64,000 bases of DNA from UBA1081 sp045535305 (GCA_045535305.1 JAZSLJ010000027.1:68736-132735); one strand, 5' to 3'. Shown: positions 50,003 to 59,884, numbered from the stretch's first letter. Notes: generated by a model from the letters alone, not told the origin. A program made the numbers and translations.

Positions 50003-51163
50003 ATGGCAGATAAACGAGATTATTACGAGGTGCTTGGTGTTGATAAAAACGCTTCAGCTGATGATATAAAAAAAGCATACCGTAAAATGGCTAAAAAATA
50101 TCACCCCGATTTGAATCCGGGTGATGCAGCTGCAGAAGCGAGTTTTAAAGAGTGTAACGAAGCATACGAGGTGCTTTCAGATGCCGATAAAAAAGCAAAA
50201 TATGACCGTTTTGGTCATGCAGGTGTAGACCCTAACTACGGCGCAGGACAGGGCGGTTTCGGCGGTGGCTTCGGCGGCGGAATGGATTTCGATTTGGGGG
50301 ATATCTTTTCATCTTTCTTTGGCGGCGGTTTTGGCGGCAGTCAGCAAAGAGCAAATCCTAACGCTCCTCAGCGCGGCAGAGATATACAGACCAATATTAC
50401 AATTTCATTTGAAGAAGCCGCAAAAGGCTGTAAACGCAATATTGATATACAGCGTATTGAGGTTTGCGATGAATGTAGCGGTACAGGAGCGGCAAAAGGC
50501 ACAACAACCCAGACATGTCCCGATTGTAACGGACGCGGTCAGGTAACTACTCAGCAAAGAACACCTTTTGGCGTTATACAGTCTACAAAGGCCTGTCCTC
50601 GCTGTTCTGGTAAAGGTACTATTATTCCTACTCCTTGCAGTAAATGTAAGGGATACGGCCGTATAAGACGTACTGTTAAGCAGGAGGTAACTGTTCCCGC
50701 GGGTATTGATGACGGACAGATTTTCACAATGCGCGGTCTTGGCGACAGAGGAGTTAACGGCGGTCCAACAGGCGATTTAAGAGTTGGTGTTAATGTTCGT
50801 CCTCATCCTTTCTTTGAGCGTGAAGGCTTTAATGTCTGGTGTGATGTTACAGTTTCTTTTGCACAGGCTGCATTAGGCGATGAATTGCAGGTGGTTACAC
50901 TTGACGGTAAAGTCAGATGTCCTCTTCCCGCAGGTACTCAGCCCGGCGATGTTATTAAACTGCGCGACAGAGGTATACCTCATGTTAACGGCAGAGGCAG
51001 GGGAGATCAGCTTATCAGAATCATTGTGGAAGTGCCGAAAAAACTCACTCAGCGCCAGAAAGAGCTTATTAAGGAACTTAATGCCGAATTGGGCGGGAAA
51101 TCTTATTCCGACGATGACGGCAATGATGACAGAAAAGGCTTTTTTAAAGGCAAAAAGAAATAA
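50003..51163 (+). CDS. dnaJ: chaperone protein DnaJ (Hsp40)
   Basis: A 386-residue type I Hsp40. The J domain (about 1-70) contains the HPD motif (KYHPDLNPG); a Gly/Phe-rich linker follows; the zinc domain has four CxxCxGxG knuckles (CDECSGTGA, CPDCNGRGQ, CPRCSGKGT, CSKCKGYGR); the C-terminal beta domains end in a basic tail. It stimulates DnaK ATPase and delivers substrates. It is the last gene of the operon, followed by a terminator. Confidence 0.98.
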   Translation: MADKRDYYEVLGVDKNASADDIKKAYRKMAKKYHPDLNPGDAAAEASFKECNEAYEVLSDADKKAKYDRFGHAGVDPNYGAGQGGFGGGFGGGMDFDLGDIFSSFFGGGFGGSQQRANPNAPQRGRDIQTNITISFEEAAKGCKRNIDIQRIEVCDECSGTGAAKGTTTQTCPDCNGRGQVTTQQRTPFGVIQSTKACPRCSGKGTIIPTPCSKCKGYGRIRRTVKQEVTVPAGIDDGQIFTMRGLGDRGVNGGPTGDLRVGVNVRPHPFFEREGFNVWCDVTVSFAQAALGDELQVVTLDGKVRCPLPAGTQPGDVIKLRDRGIPHVNGRGRGDQLIRIIVEVPKKLTQRQKELIKELNAELGGKSYSDDDGNDDRKGFFKGKKK

Positions 51164-51166
51164 AAA

Positions 51167-51202
51167 AATTAACCGTAAGATTAAATTCTTACGGTTTTTT
51201 AT
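51167..51202 (+). terminator. heat-shock operon terminator
   Basis: AACCGTAAGA (51171-51180) pairs with TCTTACGGTT (51187-51196) and is followed by T-rich sequence TTTTAT; A7 on the left also allows use by the convergent gene. Confidence 0.85.
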
Positions 51203-51218
51203 ATTATATGTTTTAATG

Positions 51219-52100
51219 TTAAAATTCTATTATTTTTTTTAATCTGTGATTAACTCCGGAGCGGGTGAGTGGTGTTGATAAATTCGCCCCAAGTTCACTG
51301 AGAGTCATTTCAGGATTTTCAAGCCTTAATGTTGCGATTTCTTTCAGGTCAGACGGTAAATCGTCAAATTTTCCGGAATCTTTCAGCTTCATAATGGCTT
51401 CAATCTGCTTAGCTGCAGCATTAAAGGTCTTTTTTATGTTAGCATTATCGCAATTTACCTTGCGGTTAACATTGTTTCGCACATCTTTGAATATTTTTTC
51501 ACCAATAAGCTCCATAACGGCTGTTTGCGCACCGATAACCGTAAGAATATCCTCAATATGACTGCTGTCTTTAAAATAAACAATCTTCATTCCGTTTCTG
51601 TCCGATTCTTTCGGAACTGCGGAAAATTTTTTAAATAATTCACACAAATCAATGCTTTTGTTTTTGTGTGCAACATCAAATTCAAGATGATATTCTTTTT
51701 TTGGGTCGGTAATAATACCGCATGAAATAAAAGCACCTCTTAAAAATGCACCGAAGCAGCAATCGAAATTTTCTATATTTGTAGTTAGAATTCTGAATGT
51801 TGTTTCACTGGTGGAATATCCCAGTTCGTTAAGCAGTGCAATTCTGCTGTCTTTTGATGGGAGTGAAACTGTAATTTTTCCGGATTTTGATACTGTTTCT
51901 TCCGGTTCTGTTTGTATGAGATACCGTATTGCATTTTTGTACCTTTCAGCAACAAAAGGGTAGTCAGTCATTATGCTGATTTCCTGTCTTGAAAATGCTC
52001 TGCCGAAATAAAGCAATCCGTAGGCTTCTGCACGAATACAGCAGTCGGATGTGCATTCAATTTCACATAACTCTTTTTTTACATCTGATGAAAATGACAT
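51219..52100 (-). CDS. whiA: DNA-binding protein WhiA
   Basis: A 293-residue protein conserved in Gram-positives. The N-terminal LAGLIDADG-like domain includes MSFSSDVKKELCEI and CCFGAFLRGAFISCGIITDP; the C-terminal HTH domain has KEIATLRLENPEMTLSELGAN and ends with SGVNHRLKKI. It affects cell division or chromosome segregation in Bacillus and sporulation in Streptomyces. It is last in the hprK-glk-murB-whiA set, two bases after murB; rapZ and yvcK, usual neighbours, are absent here. Confidence 0.93.
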   Translation of the reverse strand: MSFSSDVKKELCEIECTSDCCIRAEAYGLLYFGRAFSRQEISIMTDYPFVAERYKNAIRYLIQTEPEETVSKSGKITVSLPSKDSRIALLNELGYSTSETTFRILTTNIENFDCCFGAFLRGAFISCGIITDPKKEYHLEFDVAHKNKSIDLCELFKKFSAVPKESDRNGMKIVYFKDSSHIEDILTVIGAQTAVMELIGEKIFKDVRNNVNRKVNCDNANIKKTFNAAAKQIEAIMKLKDSGKFDDLPSDLKEIATLRLENPEMTLSELGANLSTPLTRSGVNHRLKKIIEF

Positions 52101-52102
52101 AA

Positions 52103-53008
52103 TTAATAAATAATCTTAACCTCAGGTTCGAGTTCAATACCTGTTTTTTCTTTAACAGTTCTTTTAACATATTCAATAAGAGCTAAAATATCACTTGCAG
52201 TTCCGTTCTTGTTTATAACAAAACCTGCGTGTTTTTCACTTACTTGCGCTCCGCCGACAGCGTAGCCTTTTAAACCGCATTGTTCGATTAAAGCGCCTGC
52301 ATAATAGCCTTCGGGACGCTTGAATGTACTGCCTGCACTGGGAAACTCAAGAGGCTGTTTATCCTTTCGTCTGCCCATAAGCTCATCCATTTTAGCTTTT
52401 ATTTCTGCTTTATCACCTTTTTTCAGTTCGAAAACTGCATCAGTGATAATATAATCAGGATTCTTCGCGTAAAAGCTTGTTCTGTAAGCAAGATTCAATG
52501 TATCAGCAGATACATCTTCTGAGCAAAAATCCGGATTAATATGTGTAACAGACTTTAAAACATCCTTTATTTCACCGCCGTAAGCACCTGCATTCATATA
52601 TACAGCACCGCCGACCGTTCCCGGGATTCCGTATGCGAATTCAAGTCCTGTAAGACCGTGTTCAAGCGCAGTTAAGCACAGTTTTGAAAGAGATGCACCC
52701 GCACTGCATGTGATAGTAGTATCGTTTACTTTAATGTTGGATTCAAGAGATGTTGTTTTAATAACAATTCCTCTTATACCGTTGTCGCATACAAGAATAT
52801 TACTGCCGTTTCCCATAACCATATAAGGTATGTTTTCACTGACAGCACTTTTCAATATATTGATAAGTGAATCAGTCGTAGCAGGGAATACAATAATATC
52901 AGCATTACCGCCGGCTCTGAAAGTGGTCTGATGACTCATAGGGGAGTCAGTTAACACTTTGCAGTTATCAGATTGTATGCAGTTAATAAAGGATGAATAA
53001 TCTGTCAT
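52103..53008 (-). CDS. murB: UDP-N-acetylenolpyruvoylglucosamine reductase MurB
   Basis: A 301-residue flavoenzyme that reduces UDP-GlcNAc-enolpyruvate to UDP-MurNAc in peptidoglycan synthesis. The FAD domain has MGNGSNILVCDNGIRG and FAYGIPGTVGGAVYMNAGAY; the catalytic Ser is in FPSAGSTFKRP, followed by AGALIEQCGLKG, and the C-terminus ends in EPEVKII. Start ATG 53008 is chosen over a GTG nine bases upstream. It lies 13 bases after the glucokinase gene. Confidence 0.95.
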   Translation of the reverse strand: MTDYSSFINCIQSDNCKVLTDSPMSHQTTFRAGGNADIIVFPATTDSLINILKSAVSENIPYMVMGNGSNILVCDNGIRGIVIKTTSLESNIKVNDTTITCSAGASLSKLCLTALEHGLTGLEFAYGIPGTVGGAVYMNAGAYGGEIKDVLKSVTHINPDFCSEDVSADTLNLAYRTSFYAKNPDYIITDAVFELKKGDKAEIKAKMDELMGRRKDKQPLEFPSAGSTFKRPEGYYAGALIEQCGLKGYAVGGAQVSEKHAGFVINKNGTASDILALIEYVKRTVKEKTGIELEPEVKIIY

Positions 53009-53021
53009 AAAAATCACTTTC

Positions 53022-53975
53022 TTATTCTGTCAGGAGAGCTGCACCGATGATACCTGCATCGTTGCCGAGTTCTGCCGCACAGATTTTTGTCTGTTTTGAA
53101 GCATGGATTGAATAAATCTGTGCTTCAACAAGCTTTCTTACAGGGCCGAGAAGGTTTTCTTTTTCATTACCTACACCGCCGCCTACGCAAAGAACATCAG
53201 GCTGGAATGTGTTGATGATGTTAACCATACCGCAAGCAAGATAACCCATATAATTTTTAACAACTTCAGTAGCTGTTTCATCGCCTGCTCTCATTGCGTC
53301 AAATGCGGTTCTACCGTTAACATTATTGATTTTTCCGTCTTCAACCATATCCCACATTTTTGTGAAAGGATCTTTTATCATCGCATCTTTAGTCTGCTGA
53401 ATAAGAGCAGTTGCGGATGAATAACGCTCCCAACAGCCTCTTCTGCCGCAGTTACACTGTTCACCATTATATACAATAACGGTATGACCCATTTCACCTG
53501 CTGCATAGTTAACACCTGTAACAAGCTTGCCGTCAACAACAATACCGCTGCCTACGCCTGTACCGAGAGTAATAGCAACAAAGTTCTTAACACCTTTACC
53601 CACACCCGCAACAGCTTCACCGAGTGCAGCGCAGTTTGCATCATTGTCAAAATAAACATTCTGGCATCCTGTACGTTCTCTGAGCATATCATAAGCAGGT
53701 ACATTGTCAAATGCAAGGTTGTTTGCAAACTCAATAAGTCCCTTTTCTTTGTTTACTGAACCGGGAGTGCCTACACCGATAGATGCAACATCTGCCATTG
53801 TGATACCTGCATTTGCGATAGCATTTCTAATTGTCTTTGCTATATCGTCAAAAATTTCATCAGCAGGTCTGGGAGCATTTGTTTTTTCCGCAGCTCTTGC
53901 GATAATTTTGTTTGATTCATCAATTACGGCTGAAACAATGTTTGTTCCGCCAAGATCTACACCTATTCTGTACAT
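53022..53975 (-). CDS. ROK family glucokinase
   Basis: A 317-residue sugar kinase that would phosphorylate glucose on the 6-OH. It opens with YRIGVDLGGTNIVSAVID (ATP-binding loop), has ITLGTGVGSGIVVDG and the ROK zinc motif CNCGRRGCWERYSS with the catalytic His/Asp region before it (GEMGHTVIV). GGAGGACATAAAT precedes ATG 53975. It stands between hprK and murB, joining sugar phosphorylation with carbon catabolite control. Confidence 0.93.
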   Translation of the reverse strand: MYRIGVDLGGTNIVSAVIDESNKIIARAAEKTNAPRPADEIFDDIAKTIRNAIANAGITMADVASIGVGTPGSVNKEKGLIEFANNLAFDNVPAYDMLRERTGCQNVYFDNDANCAALGEAVAGVGKGVKNFVAITLGTGVGSGIVVDGKLVTGVNYAAGEMGHTVIVYNGEQCNCGRRGCWERYSSATALIQQTKDAMIKDPFTKMWDMVEDGKINNVNGRTAFDAMRAGDETATEVVKNYMGYLACGMVNIINTFQPDVLCVGGGVGNEKENLLGPVRKLVEAQIYSIHASKQTKICAAELGNDAGIIGAALLTE

Positions 53976-54007
53976 ATTTATGTCCTCCGTTTAAATAAAA
54001 TTACATT

Positions 54008-54991
54008 TTAAAAATAATCTTCACCGTTGTTTGTATCCCAAACTTCGATTTCTTGTTTGACAGGTTCAAAACCGTCCATACCAAGGCTTTTCATAAGCTC
54101 CTGTGCCGCATTATAACCCATTTTCTTCTGACGGTTGCTTACTGCCGCAGTTTCAATGATGATAGCAAGGTTACGGCCCGGTGTAACAGGTACAACTGTT
54201 GCAGGAACAAGAATTCCCATAATGTTTATATAGTTTTCTTCAAGCCCCATTCTGTCATAAACCTTAGAAGAATCCCAAGGCTCAAGACGGATAACCATGT
54301 CAATTTTTTCCGAAAGTTTAACAGCACCCAAACCGAAAATATTACGGGCATTAATAATGCCAACTCCTCTTACCTCAATGTAATGACGGATATTATCGGG
54401 AGCCTGACCGACGACTGTTTTTGTTGAAACCTTTCTTATTTCAACTGCATCGTCAGCAATAAGACGGTGTCCTCTTTTTATAAGCTCAACGGCTGTTTCA
54501 CTTTTACCTACGCCGCTGTCGCCGACAATAAGACATCCTTCACCAGATACCTCAACCAGAACACCGTGTCTTGTTATACGGTCTGCAAGTTCAACACCGA
54601 GATAGGATATAATAGTTGACATGTTTGAGGATGTATCATCAGCAGTTCTTAATACGGGAACTGCATATTTTTTTGCAGCTTCAATAAACCCTTCAACAGG
54701 TTCAAGCTTTCTGCATATGACTATTGCGGCGGGATGAGTTGAAAAATATCTGTCAAGGCATTGTTGACGTTGTGATACTGAAAGACTGTTAATGAATCCG
54801 ATTTCGGTAAGACCTAAAACCTGAATTCTCTCAGGGTCAAAATAATCTTCATAGCCTGCAAGTATGAGTCCCGGACGAATAATATCTTTTGATGAGATAT
54901 AAATGTTTTCCGGCGGTTTTGGTGTATATAAAACTTCATAACCAATGTCATGTATGATTTTTTCAAGTGAAACCGTGTACTTGGTAGTCAT
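54008..54991 (-). CDS. hprK: HPr kinase/phosphorylase
   Basis: A 327-residue enzyme that phosphorylates Ser46 of HPr, the signal for CcpA-mediated catabolite repression, and reverses it. The Walker A is GDSGVGKSETAVEL, the signature EVRGVGIINARNIFG follows, and the C-terminal KxGxxxA-type region has MGYNAAQELM. AGGAGGTGC precedes ATG 54991 and a consensus-like promoter lies upstream. It is the first gene of the cluster. Confidence 0.96.
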   Translation of the reverse strand: MTTKYTVSLEKIIHDIGYEVLYTPKPPENIYISSKDIIRPGLILAGYEDYFDPERIQVLGLTEIGFINSLSVSQRQQCLDRYFSTHPAAIVICRKLEPVEGFIEAAKKYAVPVLRTADDTSSNMSTIISYLGVELADRITRHGVLVEVSGEGCLIVGDSGVGKSETAVELIKRGHRLIADDAVEIRKVSTKTVVGQAPDNIRHYIEVRGVGIINARNIFGLGAVKLSEKIDMVIRLEPWDSSKVYDRMGLEENYINIMGILVPATVVPVTPGRNLAIIIETAAVSNRQKKMGYNAAQELMKSLGMDGFEPVKQEIEVWDTNNGEDYF

Positions 54992-55027
54992 ATAGCACCT
55001 CCTTATTTTTATTACATCTAATAATAT

Positions 55028-55056
55028 ATTATACAGATTATGTATGTAATTTTCAA
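55028..55056 (-). promoter_or_regulatory. promoter of the hprK cluster
   Basis: On the - strand TTGAAA (55051-55056) and TATAAT (55028-55033) are 17 bp apart and face hprK. Confidence 0.75.
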
Positions 55057-55065
55057 TAGAATTTT

Positions 55066-55095
55066 GAAAAAACGGTGAGAAAAACTCACCGTTAT
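55066..55095 (-). terminator. terminator of the dat-alr-permease operon
   Basis: ACGGTGAG and CTCACCGT form an 8-bp stem around TTTTT (on the - strand), followed by TTTTTTC. It overlaps the stop codon of the permease gene. Confidence 0.85.
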
Positions 55096-56045
55096 ACTTT
55101 ATTTTTTTTAGACTTTAAAAAATCCGGAGCTTGTGCAAGAAGGATTGCAACAAACATAACTACGCAGCCCATAAGTTCTCTGGGATTCATAGTGTTACCT
55201 CTGATTACCCAGTCTGCAAGAGCAGAGAAAACAGATTCAAGGCTCATAAGTAAACTTGCAAGTACAGGGTTACATCTTTTCTGACCGAGTATCTGTAATG
55301 TAAATGCCGCACCGCCTGAGAAAACACCTGAATATATAAGCGGAACAGCTTGTCCCATAATAGCGTTTATGTCAGGTTTTTCAAATATAAACATACAGAT
55401 GTATGATATTATTGCCGCAATAAACACCTGAAAACAGGATAGCTTGAGACCGTCAACTCTGTCTGAATAGTAATCAACTGCAAAAATCTGAGTGCCGAAG
55501 AATACAGCACAAAGAATAATCAATAAATCAGCTGTTGAAATGCTCAGTCCCGAACCGGGCTGAACTGAAATAAGATAAAGCCCGCCGATTGCTACAAGCA
55601 CACTGAACCAGGAAAGCAGATGAATTTTCTTTTTAAAGAAGATGCCGAATACAGGTACAATAATTATGTAAAGTGCCGTTAAGAAAGCTGCTCTGCCTGT
55701 TGAAGTTTCTTTACCTTGCATTTCAATACCGAATTGCTGTAAATTATTTGCCACGCCAAGAGAAATACCGCATATAATACCGCACTTTAAAAATGTTTTA
55801 TTCTGCGATATCCAGTCTTTTATTCCGTTGTATTTTTTCTTGTTGAGTTTTGCTTTACCTGTATTGTTTGTGATAAGTGTAACAATTCCTACGGAAATAA
55901 ACGCAAGAGTACATCTTACAGCCTGAAATGTGAAAGAGCCGATGTCGCCGCCTTCACTTTGTGCCACAAAAGAGATACCCCAAATAATAGCAGCAAGCAC
56001 AATGAGCAAGGGACTTATGATTTTAAGTTGTTTTTCTTTATTCAT
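55092..56045 (-). CDS. EamA/DMT-family transporter
   Basis: A 317-residue integral membrane protein with ten predicted helices in two repeats, as in the drug/metabolite transporter superfamily. Supporting stretches are AAIIWGISFVAQSEGG at the start of the first EamA unit and PLIYSGVFSGGAAFTLQILG with the LASLLMSLESVFSAL motif in the second. Substrate cannot be read from sequence. It begins four bases after alr, suggesting export or uptake of an amino acid linked to the D-amino-acid genes. Confidence 0.88.
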   Translation of the reverse strand: MNKEKQLKIISPLLIVLAAIIWGISFVAQSEGGDIGSFTFQAVRCTLAFISVGIVTLITNNTGKAKLNKKKYNGIKDWISQNKTFLKCGIICGISLGVANNLQQFGIEMQGKETSTGRAAFLTALYIIIVPVFGIFFKKKIHLLSWFSVLVAIGGLYLISVQPGSGLSISTADLLIILCAVFFGTQIFAVDYYSDRVDGLKLSCFQVFIAAIISYICMFIFEKPDINAIMGQAVPLIYSGVFSGGAAFTLQILGQKRCNPVLASLLMSLESVFSALADWVIRGNTMNPRELMGCVVMFVAILLAQAPDFLKSKKNKV

Positions 56046-56049
56046 TTTT

Positions 56050-57207
56050 TTACCTTAGATAATTGATTATTTTAAACGTTTCTGAATTTTTTGTATAGAC
56101 TCTGGGTATTCGTCTTGCAATTGAACATATAACCTCATAGTTAAAACTCATTGAAAGACTGCCTATTTCTTCTGCAGTAATGACATTATATCCGTCTGTA
56201 CCAAAAAGTATAACTTCATCATCTGTTTTTGCATCAGGAATGTCTGTAACGTCAACCATAAACTGATCCATACAAACTCTGCCTGTGATCGGCGCATATC
56301 TGCCGTTTATAAGAACTCTGCCTTTGTTGGACAATGCTCTCGGATATCCGTCCGCATAACCTGCCGCTATTGTTGCTATTCTGCGTGTTTCGGTGGTTTT
56401 GTAAGTGTGGCCATAGCTTATGCCTTCACCTGCAGGCACGTCTTTAATGCGTGTTATATGGCTTTTTAAAGTCATTGCAGGTATAAGATCGATTTTTGAT
56501 TTATCAATCTCGTCGGAAGGGTAGAGACCGTATAATGATATACCCATACGAACCATATTAAAATGCTCGTTGAACTCGGAAATTCCTGCGCTGTTGCAGA
56601 TGTGTTTAATTGGAATATTTATGCCGTTTTCTTCGCATTTTTTTATAAAAGCGCAAAAACGGTTCAACTGTAATTCGCTTGTTGATTTGTCTGCCATATC
56701 GGCACATGCATAGTGAGAAAAAATACCTTCAATTTCAATATTTGATAACATTGAAATCTTTTTAACAGCTTCAACAGAATCATCCGAAACATCAAAGCCT
56801 ATGCGTGTCATACCTGTATCTGTTGCAATATGAATAATAGCCTTTTTGTCAAGCCTTAATGCTGCATCATTCAGTTTTTCAGCTGATTCATAGGAAAACA
56901 CAGTAAGTGTTATATTATTTTCAATCAGAATATCATAGTCGTCGCTGTGGGTATAAGTAAGAATGATTATAGGATTTTTTATGCCGGCATTTCTCAGTTC
57001 AATGGCTTCATCAACAGTTGCAACGGCAAAATAATCAGCTTTATTGCTAAGTAATTCAGCCAATGTAACCGCACCGTGCCCGTAACCGTCTGCTTTGATT
57101 ACAGCACACAGTTTAACATCATCATTCACACATTTTTTAAGTGAATTGAAATTATGTTCAATAGCGTCAAGGTTAATTTCCGCATATGTTCTTATATAGT
57201 TGCTCAA
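56050..57207 (-). CDS. alr: alanine racemase
   Basis: A 385-residue PLP enzyme that interconverts L- and D-alanine for peptidoglycan. The PLP Lys is in CAVIKADGYGHGAVTLAE, the N-terminal barrel has TDTGMTRIGF and RMGISLYGLYPS, and the C-terminal domain has the catalytic Tyr in GISYGHTYKT and CMDQFMVDVT. It is 14 bases downstream of the aminotransferase gene. Confidence 0.95.
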   Translation of the reverse strand: MSNYIRTYAEINLDAIEHNFNSLKKCVNDDVKLCAVIKADGYGHGAVTLAELLSNKADYFAVATVDEAIELRNAGIKNPIIILTYTHSDDYDILIENNITLTVFSYESAEKLNDAALRLDKKAIIHIATDTGMTRIGFDVSDDSVEAVKKISMLSNIEIEGIFSHYACADMADKSTSELQLNRFCAFIKKCEENGINIPIKHICNSAGISEFNEHFNMVRMGISLYGLYPSDEIDKSKIDLIPAMTLKSHITRIKDVPAGEGISYGHTYKTTETRRIATIAAGYADGYPRALSNKGRVLINGRYAPITGRVCMDQFMVDVTDIPDAKTDDEVILFGTDGYNVITAEEIGSLSMSFNYEVICSIARRIPRVYTKNSETFKIINYLR

Positions 57208-57221
57208 TTAAAACTCACTTC

Positions 57222-58070
57222 TTAATTCAAATTAGTTTTTTCGATAAAATCGTTGAATAATGCCTCTTGAAGCGCACAGAGCATTTTACTGTTCTTGCTG
57301 CCGACAGGTATTCCGTCAACTGTTGTAACAGGTGTGCAAAAAGCTCCGCAGTTAGTAAGTATAACTTCATCTGCATCCATAAGTTCAGATACAGTGTATT
57401 CTTTTTCCTCAACAGAATAACCCAAATGCTTACACATTTTGATAAGATTTGCTCTTGCGATTCCTTGAAGAATAAGATTGTCTGCAGGTGCAGTTATAAG
57501 TGTGTCATTTTTTATAATATGCACATTACTGTGGGCACATTCCGTTACTCTGCCGTTTCTGTGGAAAATTGCTTCATCACAGCCTGCTTCAACTGCCTTC
57601 TGGATAGCCATTACAGAGGGGAGCAGATTAAGTGTTTTAATATTACAATGGAGATAACGTGTGTCTTCAACAGTAATAACCTTTTGTGTAACATCATTTG
57701 TAAAAACTTCTTCGGGCGTAATTGTTATCCAGATGTTAGCTTTACTGCCGTCAGCAGGGAACTGATGACTTCTTATGCCTGTACCTCTTGTAGCCTGCCA
57801 ATATATAAAACATTCACCACAGTCAACTTTTGAAAGCATCTCATTAAGAACTGCTTTCATTTCATCTTTTGAATGAGGTATTTCAATTCTCAGTAGAGAT
57901 GCACTGGTATAAAAACGGTCGATGTGCTCATCAAGATTGTATATAATATGATTACGGGAATATGCTGTGTCATAACAACCGTCGCCAAAATAACTTGCAC
58001 GATCATTCATTGGAATATACATTTTTTCAAGCTCGTCAAATGTACCGTTGTAATAACCGAGATTTTTCAA
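57222..58070 (-). CDS. class IV aminotransferase, D-amino-acid aminotransferase type
   Basis: A 282-residue fold-type IV PLP enzyme. The PLP Lys lies in HCNIKTLNLLPSVMA; the RGTGIRSHQFP motif (RGTGxRxHxFP) marks D-alanine aminotransferases rather than branched-chain enzymes, and GRVTECAHSNVHI follows. It would make D-glutamate from D-alanine and 2-oxoglutarate, which fits the adjacent alr gene. It starts at TTG 58070 with AAGGGGT nine bases upstream; no ATG fits. Confidence 0.85.
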   Translation of the reverse strand: MKNLGYYNGTFDELEKMYIPMNDRASYFGDGCYDTAYSRNHIIYNLDEHIDRFYTSASLLRIEIPHSKDEMKAVLNEMLSKVDCGECFIYWQATRGTGIRSHQFPADGSKANIWITITPEEVFTNDVTQKVITVEDTRYLHCNIKTLNLLPSVMAIQKAVEAGCDEAIFHRNGRVTECAHSNVHIIKNDTLITAPADNLILQGIARANLIKMCKHLGYSVEEKEYTVSELMDADEVILTNCGAFCTPVTTVDGIPVGSKNSKMLCALQEALFNDFIEKTNLN

Positions 58071-58102
58071 TTTCTGTTACCCCTTATATAAATCTATCCT
58101 TA

Positions 58103-58131
58103 ATTATATGCTAATTAAAAAATTAAGTCAA
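58103..58131 (-). promoter_or_regulatory. promoter of the dat-alr-permease operon
   Basis: On the - strand TTGACT (58126-58131) and a perfect TATAAT (58103-58108) are 17 bp apart. Confidence 0.8.
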
Positions 58132-58149
58132 CAATATATTTGTACATAT

Positions 58150-58190
58150 AAAAATAAAAAAGGCGACAGGTTTTTGGATGTTCTGCCGCC
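58150..58190 (-). terminator. terminator of the GH25/dockerin gene
   Basis: On the - strand GGCGGCAG pairs with CTGTCGCC (bulge allowed) and is followed by TTTTTTATTTTT. Confidence 0.7.
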
Positions 58191-58209
58191 AATATGTATT
58201 ATGAAAAGA

Positions 58210-59868
58210 TTAAATTTCCGTTACGATTTCCGATATTGATTCGGATACGATTTCTGATTCAATTTCTTTATTTTGAGTATAATTTGTAATACTGTCAAGC
58301 TGTGCAGATACTCTTAAAAGAATTCGTGCATCGTTTGCTGTGATTACCTTGTTTCCGTCAATATCAGAAACAGCAGACTGAAAATCTGTCGGAGTTTCAA
58401 GCTGAGCTGAAAATCTCAACACAAGTCTAGCATCAGCGGCAGTAATTGAGCCGTCTCTGTCTACATCACCAAGATTATAAACAGGTATTTTTTCAGTATT
58501 GTATCCGAAATCTTTAATAAGCTGGGGGTAGTTTACATAACAGGTGTTAAGGTCAGTATATTTTGTTTCAATACCTGTAATTCTGCCTCTTTCGGAATAT
58601 TGCCACATACCGTGTTCACCTTTGTAATCACAGTCTCCGTCCCAATCCGCAACCCAGAGCGCATGAGTGTTGAAAAGCGACTGATTATAGTAATCCTTTG
58701 CCCAGTATGCCGAACAGTAAACACCTGAATATATATTCGCCGCGTCCATTGTGTCAAGATATGCTTTTGTCATATTGAATATTGCGGTTTTTCCGCATTT
58801 TTCAACAACTTTATCTTCCATGTCAAGGTATGCGGGCATATCAAGCTCAATATTGTTTTCTTTAATTGTTTTTATAACAAATTCAGCTTCTTTTTTTGCA
58901 TCGTTAACCGATTTTGCCGCAGAATAGAAATAGCATCCAATATGTAAGCCCTGTTCTTTTGCACCCTCGTAGTATTCAAGAAATTTGTCGTCAATAAGGA
59001 TTTCTCTTGTTACGGAGCCGCGTAAGCCTATTCTTATAATTACAGCTTCAAATCCTGCTTCGGCAACTTTTTCCCAGTCAATTTTCCCCTGCCATTTTGA
59101 TACGTCAATAACCTTCCAGTTAACGGAATATGTACCGATGTTATGGTAAGTATCATCATAAGCAGATGTGTATTCCATACTTATCCAGCCGCTTTTACCG
59201 TTGAATGTTGTGTAGCCCCAATCACCTTTAAAAGCAGTAATTTTAACAATAGATCCCATGGGAATTTTATCAATAATTTCGGTGTTTGTACCTGGACCTG
59301 CTCTGAAATTAAGAACTGATGCAGTTGTTGAGAATGTACCTGCTGTATATTTTGATGTAAAAGTGAAATCGGGTGATGCGTATGCATAAATTTTTTCTAT
59401 TCCTGCTGTGTATATCTTTTTGTTAACGCAGTTGTTGTCATTACCTATTATTGCAGTTATGAACTCAGCATCTGCAGATAAAACAATTGCACAGTCTGTA
59501 AGCTCCTGACCGTCTGATAAAAATATAATATCACCTTTTACGGGAGTATATTCATCCTTAATGTGAATCCTGTTTTTTTCAGCATAAAAATCATACATCT
59601 GCTGTGCATTTTCAGAGTGGGGGATAACAGTTTCGGGAATATCTGCCTCTGCAGCGGTCCACAATATAAAACTGATATTCCAATTCTCGTTTTCGGAATA
59701 TTTTGATTCATTTTCTGCTTTGTAACCTACCTGTGTAAGAGCTACAGAAACAAAATCTTCTGCGTGATCACCTGTGTTAATATAAGTGTTTTCAAATTCT
59801 GCATGTGATATAACAGAAATCGACAACAGGAGCGTAAGAGTGAGTAGAAGGCATAAAAATCTTTTCAT
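58210..59868 (-). CDS. secreted SH3-GH25 cell-wall hydrolase with dockerin
   Basis: A 552-residue protein with a signal peptide (MKRFLCLLLTLTLLLSISV), an N-terminal CHAP/NlpC-like region (about 30-165, PVKGDIIFLSDG), an SH3 domain (VLNFRAGPGTNTEIIDKI, WGYTTFNGKSGWI), a GH25 muramidase domain (KVIDVSKWQGKIDWEKVAEAG with catalytic Asp, and PAYLDMED with catalytic Glu) and a C-terminal dockerin of two repeats (GDVDRDGSITAADARLVLR, SDIDGNKVITANDARILLR). It probably cuts peptidoglycan and is held on a cohesin scaffold or surface partner. AAAGGAAAG precedes ATG 59868. Confidence 0.9.
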   Translation of the reverse strand: MKRFLCLLLTLTLLLSISVISHAEFENTYINTGDHAEDFVSVALTQVGYKAENESKYSENENWNISFILWTAAEADIPETVIPHSENAQQMYDFYAEKNRIHIKDEYTPVKGDIIFLSDGQELTDCAIVLSADAEFITAIIGNDNNCVNKKIYTAGIEKIYAYASPDFTFTSKYTAGTFSTTASVLNFRAGPGTNTEIIDKIPMGSIVKITAFKGDWGYTTFNGKSGWISMEYTSAYDDTYHNIGTYSVNWKVIDVSKWQGKIDWEKVAEAGFEAVIIRIGLRGSVTREILIDDKFLEYYEGAKEQGLHIGCYFYSAAKSVNDAKKEAEFVIKTIKENNIELDMPAYLDMEDKVVEKCGKTAIFNMTKAYLDTMDAANIYSGVYCSAYWAKDYYNQSLFNTHALWVADWDGDCDYKGEHGMWQYSERGRITGIETKYTDLNTCYVNYPQLIKDFGYNTEKIPVYNLGDVDRDGSITAADARLVLRFSAQLETPTDFQSAVSDIDGNKVITANDARILLRVSAQLDSITNYTQNKEIESEIVSESISEIVTEI

Positions 59869-59884
59869 TTTTTCTTTCCTTTAC